NCBI RefSeq assembly: GCF_003339505.1
Contig: NZ_QPIW01000032.1
Span: 1-64,000 of the forward strand
Direction of reading: 5' to 3'
Source of the DNA: Runella aurantiaca
GTDB lineage: Bacteria; Bacteroidota; Bacteroidia; Cytophagales; Spirosomataceae
DNA: 64,000 nt
The notes under the pieces are model-generated. The model was not told where the DNA came from. It worked only from the letters and a program-made list of their open reading frames with translations, and searched no databases. Both the position numbers and the translations under genes were made by a program. Positions 8,458 through 17,452 of this stretch are shown in pieces (the stretch's first letter is position 1; each line of letters starts with the position of its first letter).

Positions 8458-9714
8458 TTACCCTCTCAATATCGCTACTGGATCAATTTTAGAGGCTTTT
8501 TTGGAAGGGAAATACCCCGCTAAAATGGTCGTAATCAAGCCAAAAGCCAATCCCATCACGTAATATTCGACGCGAAAAACCACGGGAAATGTTTTGAGGC
8601 TAATCATATCGCCCGTTTCAAACGGGGAAATGGACAAAAGATAGCTGATACCGAATCCAATAACCAACCCCAACAATCCTCCCGCCAAGCCAATGATGAT
8701 GGCTTGCAACAGGAATACCGCCACCACATCTTTGCCACCAAAACCCGTCGCTTTCAGAATGGCAATGTCTTTGAGTTTGTTAATGACGTTCATGTTCATA
8801 ATATTATAAATCCCAAAACCTGCCACCACCAGCAGCGTCATGGACACCACAAACGTCATGACGTTACGGATTTTCTCTCCCGCCAAAATAGCCTGATTGG
8901 CCGTAGACCAATCTTCGGTGTAGGTATTGAATTGCTTGCTGAGGGTTTTGCCAAAGGCAATGGCCTGCAAGGGGTCGTCCATTTTAATGTGAATATCGGT
9001 GATATAACTTGCGTCTTTTCCGAGTATCTCCTGCACCGTGCTGATGCTTGTATAGCAGCGAATATTGTCGACCGTGCCAATGCCAAATCCAAACGTACCG
9101 ACCACGCGTAAGGTGATATTGCCGCCAAGCGGTGTCGTTACGCTTACTTTATCCCCTACTTTTACATTCAGCTTTCGGGCCAACGTAGCTCCTAACACAA
9201 TGCCATTGGGATTGGCCAAAAGCGACTTAAAACTGCCCGTTTTTATCCGGCTGTCGAGGTTATACAATCGGTTTTCGCGCGGGTAATCAATCCCCGCAAT
9301 GACGCCCGAAATCTGAATGGGGCCATTGTTGAAAAATGCCTGCGAACTTACCTCTGGCGAAACGCCCAACACGCCCGGCATTTGCTCAATCATGCTCACC
9401 ATTTGTAGCCCGTTTTTGATGCGGGTCAGTTGTTGTTTGGGTTTTTGGTGATAGACAATGTTCATTTGGTCGTCACCATTTTCAACCGCATCAAGGATGC
9501 TGGGCCGCTGGGTGTTGACATCGTTGTAAATCCGTACGTGTGGACTGGCATCCAGCGCGGAATCTTCCAAAAATTGGTTGACACCCTGCATAAAGCTGAT
9601 CATGACGATAAACATCGCTATCCCAAACGTGACGCCCAACATGGCCACCAACGTTTGGCGTTTTTTGGCTAAAAGGTGGGTTTTAGCGATTTGGAAGGAG
9701 AGACTAAGGTTCAT
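8458..9714 (-). CDS. MacB/LolE-type ABC transporter permease
   Basis: 418 aa with the layout of this family: one N-terminal membrane helix (about 20-43), a large periplasmic MacB_PCD-type domain (about 45-275), then three C-terminal helices (about 285-410) forming the FtsX domain, ending in the typical basic SKKASKIDPVAILRG. Such permeases do not pump across the inner membrane; they use ATP in the cytoplasm to pass periplasmic substrate to an adaptor and TolC, or to extract lipoproteins. Since HlyD and TolC genes are in the same operon, a tripartite exporter is the better guess. The substrate is unknown. Confidence 0.92.
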   Translation of the reverse strand: MNLSLSFQIAKTHLLAKKRQTLVAMLGVTFGIAMFIVMISFMQGVNQFLEDSALDASPHVRIYNDVNTQRPSILDAVENGDDQMNIVYHQKPKQQLTRIKNGLQMVSMIEQMPGVLGVSPEVSSQAFFNNGPIQISGVIAGIDYPRENRLYNLDSRIKTGSFKSLLANPNGIVLGATLARKLNVKVGDKVSVTTPLGGNITLRVVGTFGFGIGTVDNIRCYTSISTVQEILGKDASYITDIHIKMDDPLQAIAFGKTLSKQFNTYTEDWSTANQAILAGEKIRNVMTFVVSMTLLVVAGFGIYNIMNMNVINKLKDIAILKATGFGGKDVVAVFLLQAIIIGLAGGLLGLVIGFGISYLLSISPFETGDMISLKTFPVVFRVEYYVMGLAFGLITTILAGYFPSKKASKIDPVAILRG

Positions 9715-9720
9715 AGTTTT

Positions 9721-10149
9721 CTAAAATTTTTCATTGCATCTTTCTTTCCAAAACTCTTCTACTTCAATCAGCAAATATCCGCGCTCTTGGGCGATAATTT
9801 CCATGCCTTCGATGATGGTTTGGTAATCATTGTAGGTCACAATGTCTTTTACTTTTTGCCGATAATGGGTCTTCTCCAAAATATCACGGCGGTCTTTGTA
9901 GGCATCTTCAATGCCTTCCCACAAACCATTATCCACCAAAGGATGAATCCATTTTATCAAATCGGGGCGACCAAAACCTGCTATATTAACCGTAGTTTTT
10001 AAAAAATAATTGAGCACTTTAGCGGCCCATCCTACGGACAAATTCGGCTTTTCGATAATCATTTCGAGCACCGTTTGCCGATGCCAATTCTCAAACTCAT
10101 GTTTTGTGATTGGTTGTTCTCCGTCAAATATTTGAGTATAGTCGGGCAT
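9721..10149 (-). CDS. Unrecognised 142-aa protein in efflux operon
   Basis: I do not recognise a family. It is soluble-looking, rich in Trp, Tyr and acidic residues, with no signal peptide or membrane helix, so it is probably cytoplasmic. Segments such as GFGRPDLIKWIHPLVDNGLW and a helical C-terminus (YQTIIEGMEIIAQERGYLL) look well folded. It lies 6 bp before the permease start and about 230 bp after the adaptor stop, so it is co-transcribed with the permease. A role in transporter regulation or substrate handling is only a guess from position. Confidence 0.7.
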   Translation of the reverse strand: MPDYTQIFDGEQPITKHEFENWHRQTVLEMIIEKPNLSVGWAAKVLNYFLKTTVNIAGFGRPDLIKWIHPLVDNGLWEGIEDAYKDRRDILEKTHYRQKVKDIVTYNDYQTIIEGMEIIAQERGYLLIEVEEFWKERCNEKF

Positions 10150-10378
10150 TGCTCTTTCGATTTTTTAATGGTATTCTGCCAAAAGCTGTTCTAAATTTTT
10201 CAATTCGCGATAAGCCTATAGTGAGGCTGCCTACCCGAAACTCACCAGAATATTTTCACCTTTTTCCGTTAACATTTCTCCGTCTATCCTTACTTCCCTT
10301 TTTCGGGCGCATCGGCGCTCCGATTTACATTTCTCGGTTTTACATTTTTCAGTTTTACACCGCGAGGGCGGTTTATCG

Positions 10379-11527
10379 TTACTCTTTCACCAACACACTC
10401 TTGTCCGTCAATCCGCCTTTTACTTCTACCAATTCAAAGTTTTCGGCTCCTTTTTGCACTTTTATCTTTTTCTTTTCTTTGCCTTCTTCAATCCACACGC
10501 TGTCTTTCCCCACCATATATGCCTTGGGAATGGTCAGTGCTTTAGGGTTTTTGGAAATAACGATGTTGGCTTCAACCGTCAGGCCGTAATAGGCCGAGGG
10601 GCTTTCGCCCACAAAATCGGCATCGACCCTAAACGACTGGTCTACTTTGTTGAGTTTTGGATAAATCTTGGTGACTTTGGCTTTAAACACTTTTTCGCCA
10701 TAAGCATCCATCTTAATCAATACTTCCTGCCCCTCTTTGAGTTTTGAAAAATCTGTTTCATCCACGGCTAATTGTAAATACACTTCGTTGGGATTTCCCA
10801 ACAGCGCAATGGCTTCACCTTTACGGACCAATTCTCCCACTTTTTTATACACTTCATACACCCGCGCCGACTCAATGCTCCGAATCCGATAATTATCTCC
10901 TTCGCGGGCATTCACCCGAAAATTGGAACGTGTGTTTTGTAAATCTACATACAATTGGCTCTTGGTCCGTGCCAACGCTTTTTGGCGGGCTGCCAAGTCA
11001 TTTTTGGATGTACGATAGGCCAGTTCTACCCGTTCGAGGTCGGCTTTAGCGGTTGCATTTTGGTCGTATAATGCTTTGTAACGAAAATAATTAACAGAAT
11101 CATTTTCAAGTTTTGTGCGGACGCTACGCAAAGCGGCTTCCAATTCGGCCAAAATCGGTGAGTTATCAGCATAATTGGCTTCGGCTTGTCGGTAAATATT
11201 GGCTGCTGCCTCGGCGCGGGCATCCTGTGAGAGGCTTTCTAGCGTAAATAACAATTGATTTCCTTTCACTACATCTCCTTCATTGACCGACTGCTGCTGC
11301 AAATACCCATCGGCATTGGCCACGACTTTGTACTCATTTTTCGGAAACACGTTCCCAGAAGCATAGACTGCTTCGGTAAGGTCTTTATAGGTTGGAGAGG
11401 CGGTTTCAGTTTTAGAGTTGCAGGAAGTAAGCAAAAGAGCCATCGCCAACATTATAGAGGTCGTTTCACAGATCCTTTCAGGAGGACAAAAAGGTATTTT
11501 TTTCATTTTCTTTTCAAGTCTAATCAT
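10379..11527 (-). CDS. HlyD/MacA-type efflux adaptor lipoprotein
   Basis: 382 aa from the ATG at 11527, whose A is the last base of the upstream TGA stop (TGATG coupling). The lipobox LTSC gives an acylated Cys at 36, so it is anchored in a membrane facing the periplasm. Next come a split biotinyl/lipoyl domain (YKVVANADGYLQQQSVNEGDVV), a long alpha-hairpin coiled coil (about 100-200) and the beta-barrel and membrane-proximal part (VYLQLAVDETDFSKLKEGQEV). It would bridge the MacB-type permease and the TolC channel of the same operon. Confidence 0.9.
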   Translation of the reverse strand: MIRLEKKMKKIPFCPPERICETTSIMLAMALLLTSCNSKTETASPTYKDLTEAVYASGNVFPKNEYKVVANADGYLQQQSVNEGDVVKGNQLLFTLESLSQDARAEAAANIYRQAEANYADNSPILAELEAALRSVRTKLENDSVNYFRYKALYDQNATAKADLERVELAYRTSKNDLAARQKALARTKSQLYVDLQNTRSNFRVNAREGDNYRIRSIESARVYEVYKKVGELVRKGEAIALLGNPNEVYLQLAVDETDFSKLKEGQEVLIKMDAYGEKVFKAKVTKIYPKLNKVDQSFRVDADFVGESPSAYYGLTVEANIVISKNPKALTIPKAYMVGKDSVWIEEGKEKKKIKVQKGAENFELVEVKGGLTDKSVLVKE

Positions 11528-12843
11528 CAATATGAACTTCTGATTTCCAACAGTTTACCATTAATCATCACATCTGCTAGCGTGCGGAGGTACTTGTTCT
11601 GGGCGTTGAGCGCTTCATTAAATACGTTGAGGTATTGGTCATAGCTCAGGATGCCACCTCTGTATTTAATGAGCACTAATTTCATATTCTCCTCATTCAG
11701 TTGGTACGCTTCCTGATTGATTTTGAGCGAATTAAGCGATTGATTGTACGTAATGAGCAAATCCTGCGTTTCGGAATCATACTTGCGTTTTTCGTTGTCA
11801 AGTTGCAATTGGGCAATTTCAGCATTGACCCGAGCGCGGGCAATGCCGCTTTCCCGAATCCGTCCGCTGTAAATCGGTGCTTCAAAACGCAGCCCCGCTA
11901 CGCCAATTCCAAACCATTTTTCATTGAAATTCAGAAAATTCAATTGGTTGCGTTGCGCCTGCTCAGAATAACGGGCATAAGCCGAAAGCGTTGGCAATCG
12001 GAGCTTTTGCTCTTTTTTAACCTGCTCTTTGGCCAACGAAAACTGCGCCGCCCGGAGCTGTAGGCGGGGCACCTCATTGCTGGAGGGAAGTTCGCCCCCC
12101 TTTTCCTTGAAGGAGACGGGATTGGGAGATGAGGTTATCACCGTGGCAGTTGAATCTCCCAGCACCAATCTCAATTGATTTAGATTCTTTTGGTAGGCCA
12201 TTTCATTTTGGTGAAGTACATCTTCGATGGCCAAACGCGTAGAGCGTACACGATTGTATTCGAGTTGGTCAATCAGGCCTTTTTCTTTACGCTCCGCAAC
12301 TATACGAGCAATGCTGTCGGTATTGGCAAGATTTTGTTGGGTAATGGTAATGTATTGCTGGGTAAACACCGTCGCAAAATACAGCCGTGCGACTTGCGTG
12401 CTGAGGTCGTCTTGCAAGACTAGAGTTTGTAAAATACCGATTTTTTGGTTGGCTTTGGCAATCTCTACCTCTTGTTTCAAGCCCGCATTCCAAAGAGGAA
12501 CATTTCCTTCTAGGCCTGCCGTGAGGTTGAACGGAACACCGAATTGAATACTGCGAAACTCCCCTTCTCTACCACCAAAAAACTGCGCGGGTATCAACTG
12601 CGTAGGTAAAACAAAATTATAATCAAAAGCGGTCGTAAATTTTAACTGCGGCAATCGGACGCCTTTGGCCGCCGTCACATTCCACTGCTGTACCTGAGCG
12701 GTTTGTCGTGAAATTTGAAGGTCTAGGTTACTTTTTCGGGCGAGTTCAATCGCTTCATTTACATCCTTAATAACGGTTTGGCTAAAAATAGGATGCGAGA
12801 ACGAGAGAATGAGAATATAAACCAGCGTTTTCTTTTTCATCAT
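11527..12843 (-). CDS. TolC-family outer-membrane efflux protein
   Basis: 438 aa with signal peptide (...FSHPIFSQ), followed by two repeats of the OEP type with long helices and the VPLWNAGLKQEVEIAKANQ and APIYSGRIRESGIARARV motifs that mark the two strand/helix repeats. It forms the outer-membrane and periplasmic tunnel of the exporter whose adaptor, permease and ATPase follow on the same strand. It is the first gene of the operon; its promoter should lie in the 213-bp gap before the divergent glycosyltransferase, but I found no clear minus-strand element there. Confidence 0.93.
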   Translation of the reverse strand: MMKKKTLVYILILSFSHPIFSQTVIKDVNEAIELARKSNLDLQISRQTAQVQQWNVTAAKGVRLPQLKFTTAFDYNFVLPTQLIPAQFFGGREGEFRSIQFGVPFNLTAGLEGNVPLWNAGLKQEVEIAKANQKIGILQTLVLQDDLSTQVARLYFATVFTQQYITITQQNLANTDSIARIVAERKEKGLIDQLEYNRVRSTRLAIEDVLHQNEMAYQKNLNQLRLVLGDSTATVITSSPNPVSFKEKGGELPSSNEVPRLQLRAAQFSLAKEQVKKEQKLRLPTLSAYARYSEQAQRNQLNFLNFNEKWFGIGVAGLRFEAPIYSGRIRESGIARARVNAEIAQLQLDNEKRKYDSETQDLLITYNQSLNSLKINQEAYQLNEENMKLVLIKYRGGILSYDQYLNVFNEALNAQNKYLRTLADVMINGKLLEIRSSY

Positions 12844-12969
12844 GCTGTATGAACTAGGTTCCTAATAGAATGGCAATGATTACGATTCAAAACAACATAA
12901 CCTATGACTAATATCAAAGTCAAGGTTTTTGAAGCGGACAAAAAGCGCCATAAAACGGAAGAAAGCCCT

Positions 12970-12977
12970 TACCTTTG
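12970..12977 (+). promoter_or_regulatory. Possible -7 element of glycosyltransferase gene
   Basis: TAccTTTG at 12970-12977 matches the Bacteroidota -7 consensus, about 80 nt ahead of the start at 13057. No TTG lies at the right distance upstream. Confidence 0.3.
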
Positions 12978-13056
12978 TGTACCACATATCTTACGCGTTT
13001 TTCGTCAACCACCCCCGAATTTTTCTGGTTAACGGAAAACAGACAACCGAAACAAA

Positions 13057-13929
13057 ATGCACGTTACAGGCTTTACTTTTATTCGCAATGCCGTCAAATT
13101 TGACTTCCCGATTGTTGAAGCAATTACGTCTATTTTACCTATCTGTGATGAATTTGTGGTAGCCGTCGGAAAAAGTGAAGATGAAACCCTGCAACTCATT
13201 CAAGAAATAGACCCCGTAAAAATTCGAATCATTGAAACAATCTGGAACGAATCGTTGCGGGAAGGCGGGACGGTCTACGCCAAAGAAACCGACAAGGCTT
13301 TTCAGGCAATTTCCCAAAAATCAGACTGGGCATTTTATATTCAGGGCGACGAAGTAATTCACGAAAAAGACCTTCCAGCCATCAAAACCGCCATGCAACG
13401 CTGGAAAGATGACGACAACGTTGACGGTCTTTTGTTTAAGTACATCCACTTTTATGGTTCATACGATTACGTGGGCGACTCGCCCCAATGGTACCGCCAC
13501 GAAATACGCATTGTCAAAAACAACAAAAACATCTATTCATACCGCGATGCGCAAGGGTTTCGAAAAAACGACAACCAAAAGCTGCGCGTCAAGCCCATTG
13601 AAGCGAGTGTTTATCATTACGGCTGGGTGAAAGACCCGCGTGTGATGCAGCAAAAACACCTTCATATTCATAAATATTGGCATCCAGGCGACCCCGAAAA
13701 GCACATAAAAGTCTCCTCGGAGGGTTTTGATTATTCACAAATTGATTCTCTGGCCAAATTTACGGGTACGCACCCCCACATAATGCAAGCGCGGTTGAAG
13801 CGACAAAATTGGCAGTTCAGCCACGACATTTCTCATAAAAACCTGAGCCTAAAATACCGACTGAAACTTTGGGTCGCCAAACTGACGGGCTGGTACATTG
13901 GTGAATACAAGAATTATAAAGTGGTGTAG
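13057..13929 (+). CDS. Family 2-like glycosyltransferase
   Basis: 290 aa. The N-terminus (MHVTGFTFIRNAVKFDFPIVEAI) and the stretch CDEFVVAVGKSEDETLQLI form the nucleotide-sugar binding part typical of GT2-type enzymes. DWAFYIQGDEVIHE takes the place of the acidic metal-binding motif. The C-terminal part has a His/Trp/Tyr-rich region (VYHYGWVKDPRVMQQKH) often seen in bacteroidetal members. No membrane helix is evident. Sugar donor and acceptor are unknown. It stands alone, divergent from the efflux operon. Confidence 0.8.
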   Translation: MHVTGFTFIRNAVKFDFPIVEAITSILPICDEFVVAVGKSEDETLQLIQEIDPVKIRIIETIWNESLREGGTVYAKETDKAFQAISQKSDWAFYIQGDEVIHEKDLPAIKTAMQRWKDDDNVDGLLFKYIHFYGSYDYVGDSPQWYRHEIRIVKNNKNIYSYRDAQGFRKNDNQKLRVKPIEASVYHYGWVKDPRVMQQKHLHIHKYWHPGDPEKHIKVSSEGFDYSQIDSLAKFTGTHPHIMQARLKRQNWQFSHDISHKNLSLKYRLKLWVAKLTGWYIGEYKNYKVV

Positions 13930-13986
13930 TCCAATGATTTTTAACTTGAAACCCTGTTGCACCCGTTTTTTATTTAAACTTGCCTC

Positions 13987-14340
13987 ATGAAATGGTTTTC
14001 ACTCTTTTGGGCAAGCTATCTGGTGATTTTGTCGTGCATTCCCTGCACGCATCACCACGATTTGCATATAATTCCCGATAGAGAAACGATTTCTCACCAC
14101 GCATCACACGACGACGAAAACGACCATAACGAGGATGACAATGAACACCATCACGTTTGTTCTCCTTTTTGCCAGTGTACCTGCAATGGCGGTTTTACGG
14201 TTCCTACGCCTCATTTCGAACTTCAAATAATACCGCTGATTTGCTCAGCCCAAACGCGTGTTTTTAGCAATCAATCTTCTTATACACCAAGCCTTTTTGC
14301 TGCCATCTGGCAACCGCCCAAATTGCCAGTACAGGGATAA
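13987..14340 (+). CDS. His/Cys-rich secreted protein, DUF6660-like
   Basis: 117 aa with an N-terminal hydrophobic segment (LFWASYLVILSC), then clusters of potential metal ligands: CTHHHDLHI, SHHASHDD, a long Asp/Glu/His run and HHHVCSPFCQCTCNGG. The C-terminus is more ordinary and ends in IWQPPKLPVQG. This is the layout of small periplasmic proteins found at the head of metal-efflux operons in Bacteroidota (DUF6660 type, from memory). Here it directly precedes CzcC (112 bp). A metal-binding or sensing role is inferred from composition and position. Confidence 0.7.
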   Translation: MKWFSLFWASYLVILSCIPCTHHHDLHIIPDRETISHHASHDDENDHNEDDNEHHHVCSPFCQCTCNGGFTVPTPHFELQIIPLICSAQTRVFSNQSSYTPSLFAAIWQPPKLPVQG

Positions 14341-14452
14341 TTATGCCCTTTTTTCGCTGAATTCAATTCATTTCATCTGATTTTGAGGAAAAATACCTCC
14401 TCATTGAAGTACGAACCAACGCGCTCCTTGGGATTGGAGTTGCTTTTTTTCA

Positions 14453-15643
14453 ATGAAACACTATTGGCAAAAATCCATTCTTGCTTTTGGATTGATAATG
14501 CAATTCAGCCCTCTAATTATTGGGCAAGTCAGGCTCTCCGCTGAGGAGGCCGTCAATCTCGCTTTGCAGAAAAATCCAGCAATCAAAGCCTCGGCATTGG
14601 CTGTGGAGCGCAACGAACAGCTATTGGGCGCAACCCGTAACGTTCCAAATCCTGACCTAACGTTTGATAGTCCAACGGGTGTTTTTTATACCATTGGGGT
14701 TCAGCAATCGTTTCGCTTTCCTACGGTGTACGGCCGTCAATATCAACAACAGCAGCAGCAAATACTGTTGTCCCAAAAAGAACAGGTCATTACGGCCAAT
14801 GACCTTAAATACCGCGTCCATACCATTTATTCCGCTATCCAATCGGCCGAAGCTTATCAACGGCAACTGCTTTCTCAAGACAGCTTGTACACCCAAATCA
14901 GCCAAGCGGCACAACGTAACTTTGATGCGGGAACCATTGATAAACTGGCACTTCTATATGCCCAAACGCAGGCCGCAGAGGTAAAAAGTCAGGCGCGAAC
15001 TGCGGGTTTTCGAGTTTTGAGTCAGAAAAAACAATTAGAGATTTTAATGGGAATCTCGCTTTCTGCTTCTGTATTCACGCCTTTAGCAAAACTTCCATCT
15101 CCCGCATTGGATACCTCAACCATTGTCCAAAACCCAACAGTTCAGGTGGCACAGCAATGGGAAAACGTAACTCAAAAAGCCGTTGAAGTGGAGCGCGCCA
15201 ATGCCCTCCCAGGTTTTATGGTAGGGTATTATAACCAAGGCACGCAAGAAGCCGCTTTCGGATTACGCTGGCGGGCAGGAATCAGCCTTCCGCTGTGGGC
15301 AGGACAATATAAAAGCCGCATCAATGCCGCGCAAACCGAGCAACAGATGGCCCGCCAAAACACCGAAGTGCAAAAACAAACGGTTAGCTCGGCATTGCAA
15401 CAGGCGCAAGATGACCTGATTTCATCCGCCAATTCTCTGACTTTTTACGAAACCATTGCTTTGGGCCAAGCCGACGCGATTATAGACATAGCAAGGCGTT
15501 TTTTTGAAAATGGCCAAACCGACTACACCAATTTTTTACGCACTACCAACGACGCATACGCCATCAAACTACGCTATTTGGAAGCCTTACAAAATTATAA
15601 TCAAGCAGTATTGGCCATTCATTATTTGACCGGAAACTTATGA
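14453..15643 (+). CDS. CzcC-like outer-membrane metal efflux channel
   Basis: 396 aa, with signal peptide ending IIGQ and an OEP/TolC fold of the CzcC/CusC subfamily (VNLALQKNPAIKASALAVERN, GISLPLWAGQYKSRINAAQ). It is the outer-membrane duct for the RND pump encoded downstream. The stop overlaps the next start (ATGA at 15640-15643), a sign of coupled translation. A GC-rich imperfect stem followed by seven T residues lies just before the start (14417-14450) and could be an attenuator, but this is weak. Confidence 0.9.
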   Translation: MKHYWQKSILAFGLIMQFSPLIIGQVRLSAEEAVNLALQKNPAIKASALAVERNEQLLGATRNVPNPDLTFDSPTGVFYTIGVQQSFRFPTVYGRQYQQQQQQILLSQKEQVITANDLKYRVHTIYSAIQSAEAYQRQLLSQDSLYTQISQAAQRNFDAGTIDKLALLYAQTQAAEVKSQARTAGFRVLSQKKQLEILMGISLSASVFTPLAKLPSPALDTSTIVQNPTVQVAQQWENVTQKAVEVERANALPGFMVGYYNQGTQEAAFGLRWRAGISLPLWAGQYKSRINAAQTEQQMARQNTEVQKQTVSSALQQAQDDLISSANSLTFYETIALGQADAIIDIARRFFENGQTDYTNFLRTTNDAYAIKLRYLEALQNYNQAVLAIHYLTGNL

Positions 15644-17451
15644 AACAGATACTAAAAAAAGCAATGGGAATAGGGAACACGGAACACGGAGACATGTTCT
15701 TATCCAAAGTATATCCAAACTTCCACCAAAAATATACATGGTTGCTAATCCTCGTATTTATTACCCAATCCTTCCTGCTTACTGCTGCTTACGCCCAACA
15801 CGACCATGACCACGGTGACGGCGGCCACAGCCACGGCGAAGAAACGGCAAAGACAGAAGAGGTAAAATTACAGAAATCTGAAGCAGTTTCAGGTAAGTAT
15901 GAAGCAGTGCTGAAATACGAACACCTTCATGCTGGCGAAGCCGAAAAAATGACCCTTTATCTCGCCGACCCTACCACCAATCAAGCCATTGCGGGCGCAT
16001 CATTGAAATTGACGACCTCATTGGACAGCAAAGCCAAATTTGATATTATCCCCAAAGAATCAGGAGTTTACGAAATATCTGCCACTTTCTCGCGCGATAG
16101 AACTTTTACGTTAACGTTGGCCATCAACGGCACTAATGGCACTGAAATACTTCTTTTGAAAGGAATCAGAGTAGGCCATGATGAAGATGCTCATGTCCAC
16201 AATGAAGCCAACGGATGGCAGGTAGCCTTGGGAAATTGGCAAACTTGGGGCATCTTTGGCGGCGGTCTTTTGGTAGGGTTAGGGGTCATGTTTTTGGTCA
16301 TGAAAAGCCGAAATCGGACATTATTTGTCATTCTGATTTTAGGATTTTGTCTTTTTCCTCTCGCCAATTATCAGCCTGTTTCTGCCCAACACGACCATGA
16401 CCATGAGGGAGAAAATACCCATCAGGCCAATGCAACGTTGACCGATGTATTTGAAGTACCGAAAGAAACCCAATTTTTGTTTGAAGTGTTGACCCAACCA
16501 GTCAGCGCGGGTGGTTTTGTTCCTACTACGCAGCTCAACGGCACAGTTATTCCTTCTTCCACGGGGCTGGCCGTGGTACAGCCTCCCCAACCCGGGCGAA
16601 TCATTTCGCTAAATGTGCGGGTAGGCCAAAAAGTAACTAAAGGCCAAACCTTAGCCATCATAGAACAGACTTTGGACGCAACAGCATTGGTAGGCCTCCA
16701 AGTGGAGCGCAATACCCTTGAAGCCGAGCTTTCTGTGGCCCAACGAGAATATGACCGCCTCAAAAAAATCGAAGACATTGCCACTAAGCGTGAGGTATCA
16801 GAAGCCACTGCACGCTTGCAAAAAGCACAGGAAAATCTCAAAGTGTTCAACGACATTGCCCAAGGCGGCAAAGGTACCCATCGTCGCTTTCCGCTCGTTG
16901 CGCCCATTAGCGGGCTGGTATCGCCCTTTAGTGTCGCTATCGGCTCTACCGTTGGGATGGGAGATACAGTTTTTCAACTGACCAACTTAGCCAAAGTGTA
17001 CGTGGAAGCACAGCTATTTGAACGCGATGCTGAGAGCCTACTCTCCGCAACTGGCTACGAAGTTATCTGTCAACGGGAGGCAGGCCAACACCGTACAACC
17101 CGCGTGCGACTATTATCCGCCGCACAGTCGGTCAACGCCAATCAGTCCCAAAAAGCACTTTTTGAAGTTGAAAATCCTGAGGGTGATTTTAAAATTGGCG
17201 AGTTTGTGTCGATTCGAATTCAGGAGAAAGCAAATGGGAACACTTTAGCACTGCCCAATTCGGCTCTAAGTCAAGTCAACGGAAAACCCTGTGTTTTTAT
17301 CAAAGAATCCCCAGAAAATTACCGAATTCAATACGTAGCCACTGGCCCTAACAACGGTGACTTTACGACCATTCTAAAAGGCATCAACAACGGCGATAAA
17401 GTAGTGGTGGCTTCGGCCTATCAATTAAAAATGATCTTTATAAATCGGTAA
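15640..17451 (+). CDS. CzcB-like RND adaptor with extra N-terminal His-rich domain
   Basis: 603 aa, much longer than the roughly 380-420 aa usual for CzcB. Residues 32-52 are a signal or anchor, then HDHDHGDGGHSHGEE (54-68), a beta-sandwich-like domain (85-175), more His residues, and a membrane helix at 203-220. The sequence MKSRNRTLFVILILGF (221-236) then reads as a second complete signal peptide, ending VSAQ, followed by HDHDHEGE and a normal adaptor: lipoyl halves (GRIISLNVRVGQKV), coiled coil, beta-barrel. The internal ATG at 16300 would give a 383-aa CzcB of standard size. It links CzcA to CzcC in a heavy-metal efflux complex. Confidence 0.88.
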   Translation: MKQILKKAMGIGNTEHGDMFLSKVYPNFHQKYTWLLILVFITQSFLLTAAYAQHDHDHGDGGHSHGEETAKTEEVKLQKSEAVSGKYEAVLKYEHLHAGEAEKMTLYLADPTTNQAIAGASLKLTTSLDSKAKFDIIPKESGVYEISATFSRDRTFTLTLAINGTNGTEILLLKGIRVGHDEDAHVHNEANGWQVALGNWQTWGIFGGGLLVGLGVMFLVMKSRNRTLFVILILGFCLFPLANYQPVSAQHDHDHEGENTHQANATLTDVFEVPKETQFLFEVLTQPVSAGGFVPTTQLNGTVIPSSTGLAVVQPPQPGRIISLNVRVGQKVTKGQTLAIIEQTLDATALVGLQVERNTLEAELSVAQREYDRLKKIEDIATKREVSEATARLQKAQENLKVFNDIAQGGKGTHRRFPLVAPISGLVSPFSVAIGSTVGMGDTVFQLTNLAKVYVEAQLFERDAESLLSATGYEVICQREAGQHRTTRVRLLSAAQSVNANQSQKALFEVENPEGDFKIGEFVSIRIQEKANGNTLALPNSALSQVNGKPCVFIKESPENYRIQYVATGPNNGDFTTILKGINNGDKVVVASAYQLKMIFINR

Positions 17452-17452
17452 T

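Noticed and set aside
8704-9111. 135-codon plus-strand frame inside the permease gene
   Set aside because: Antisense to a well-supported MacB-type permease; His/Asn-rich shadow.
10110-10589. 159-codon plus-strand frame between the unknown protein and the adaptor gene
   Set aside because: Overlaps two minus-strand genes and spans a low-complexity T-rich gap; Phe/Ser/Leu-rich, not protein-like.
15640-15720. Short tandem GGAACACGGAACACGG-type repeat near the czcB start suspected as a regulatory element
   Set aside because: Only two imperfect units, inside the coding sequence; no further support.
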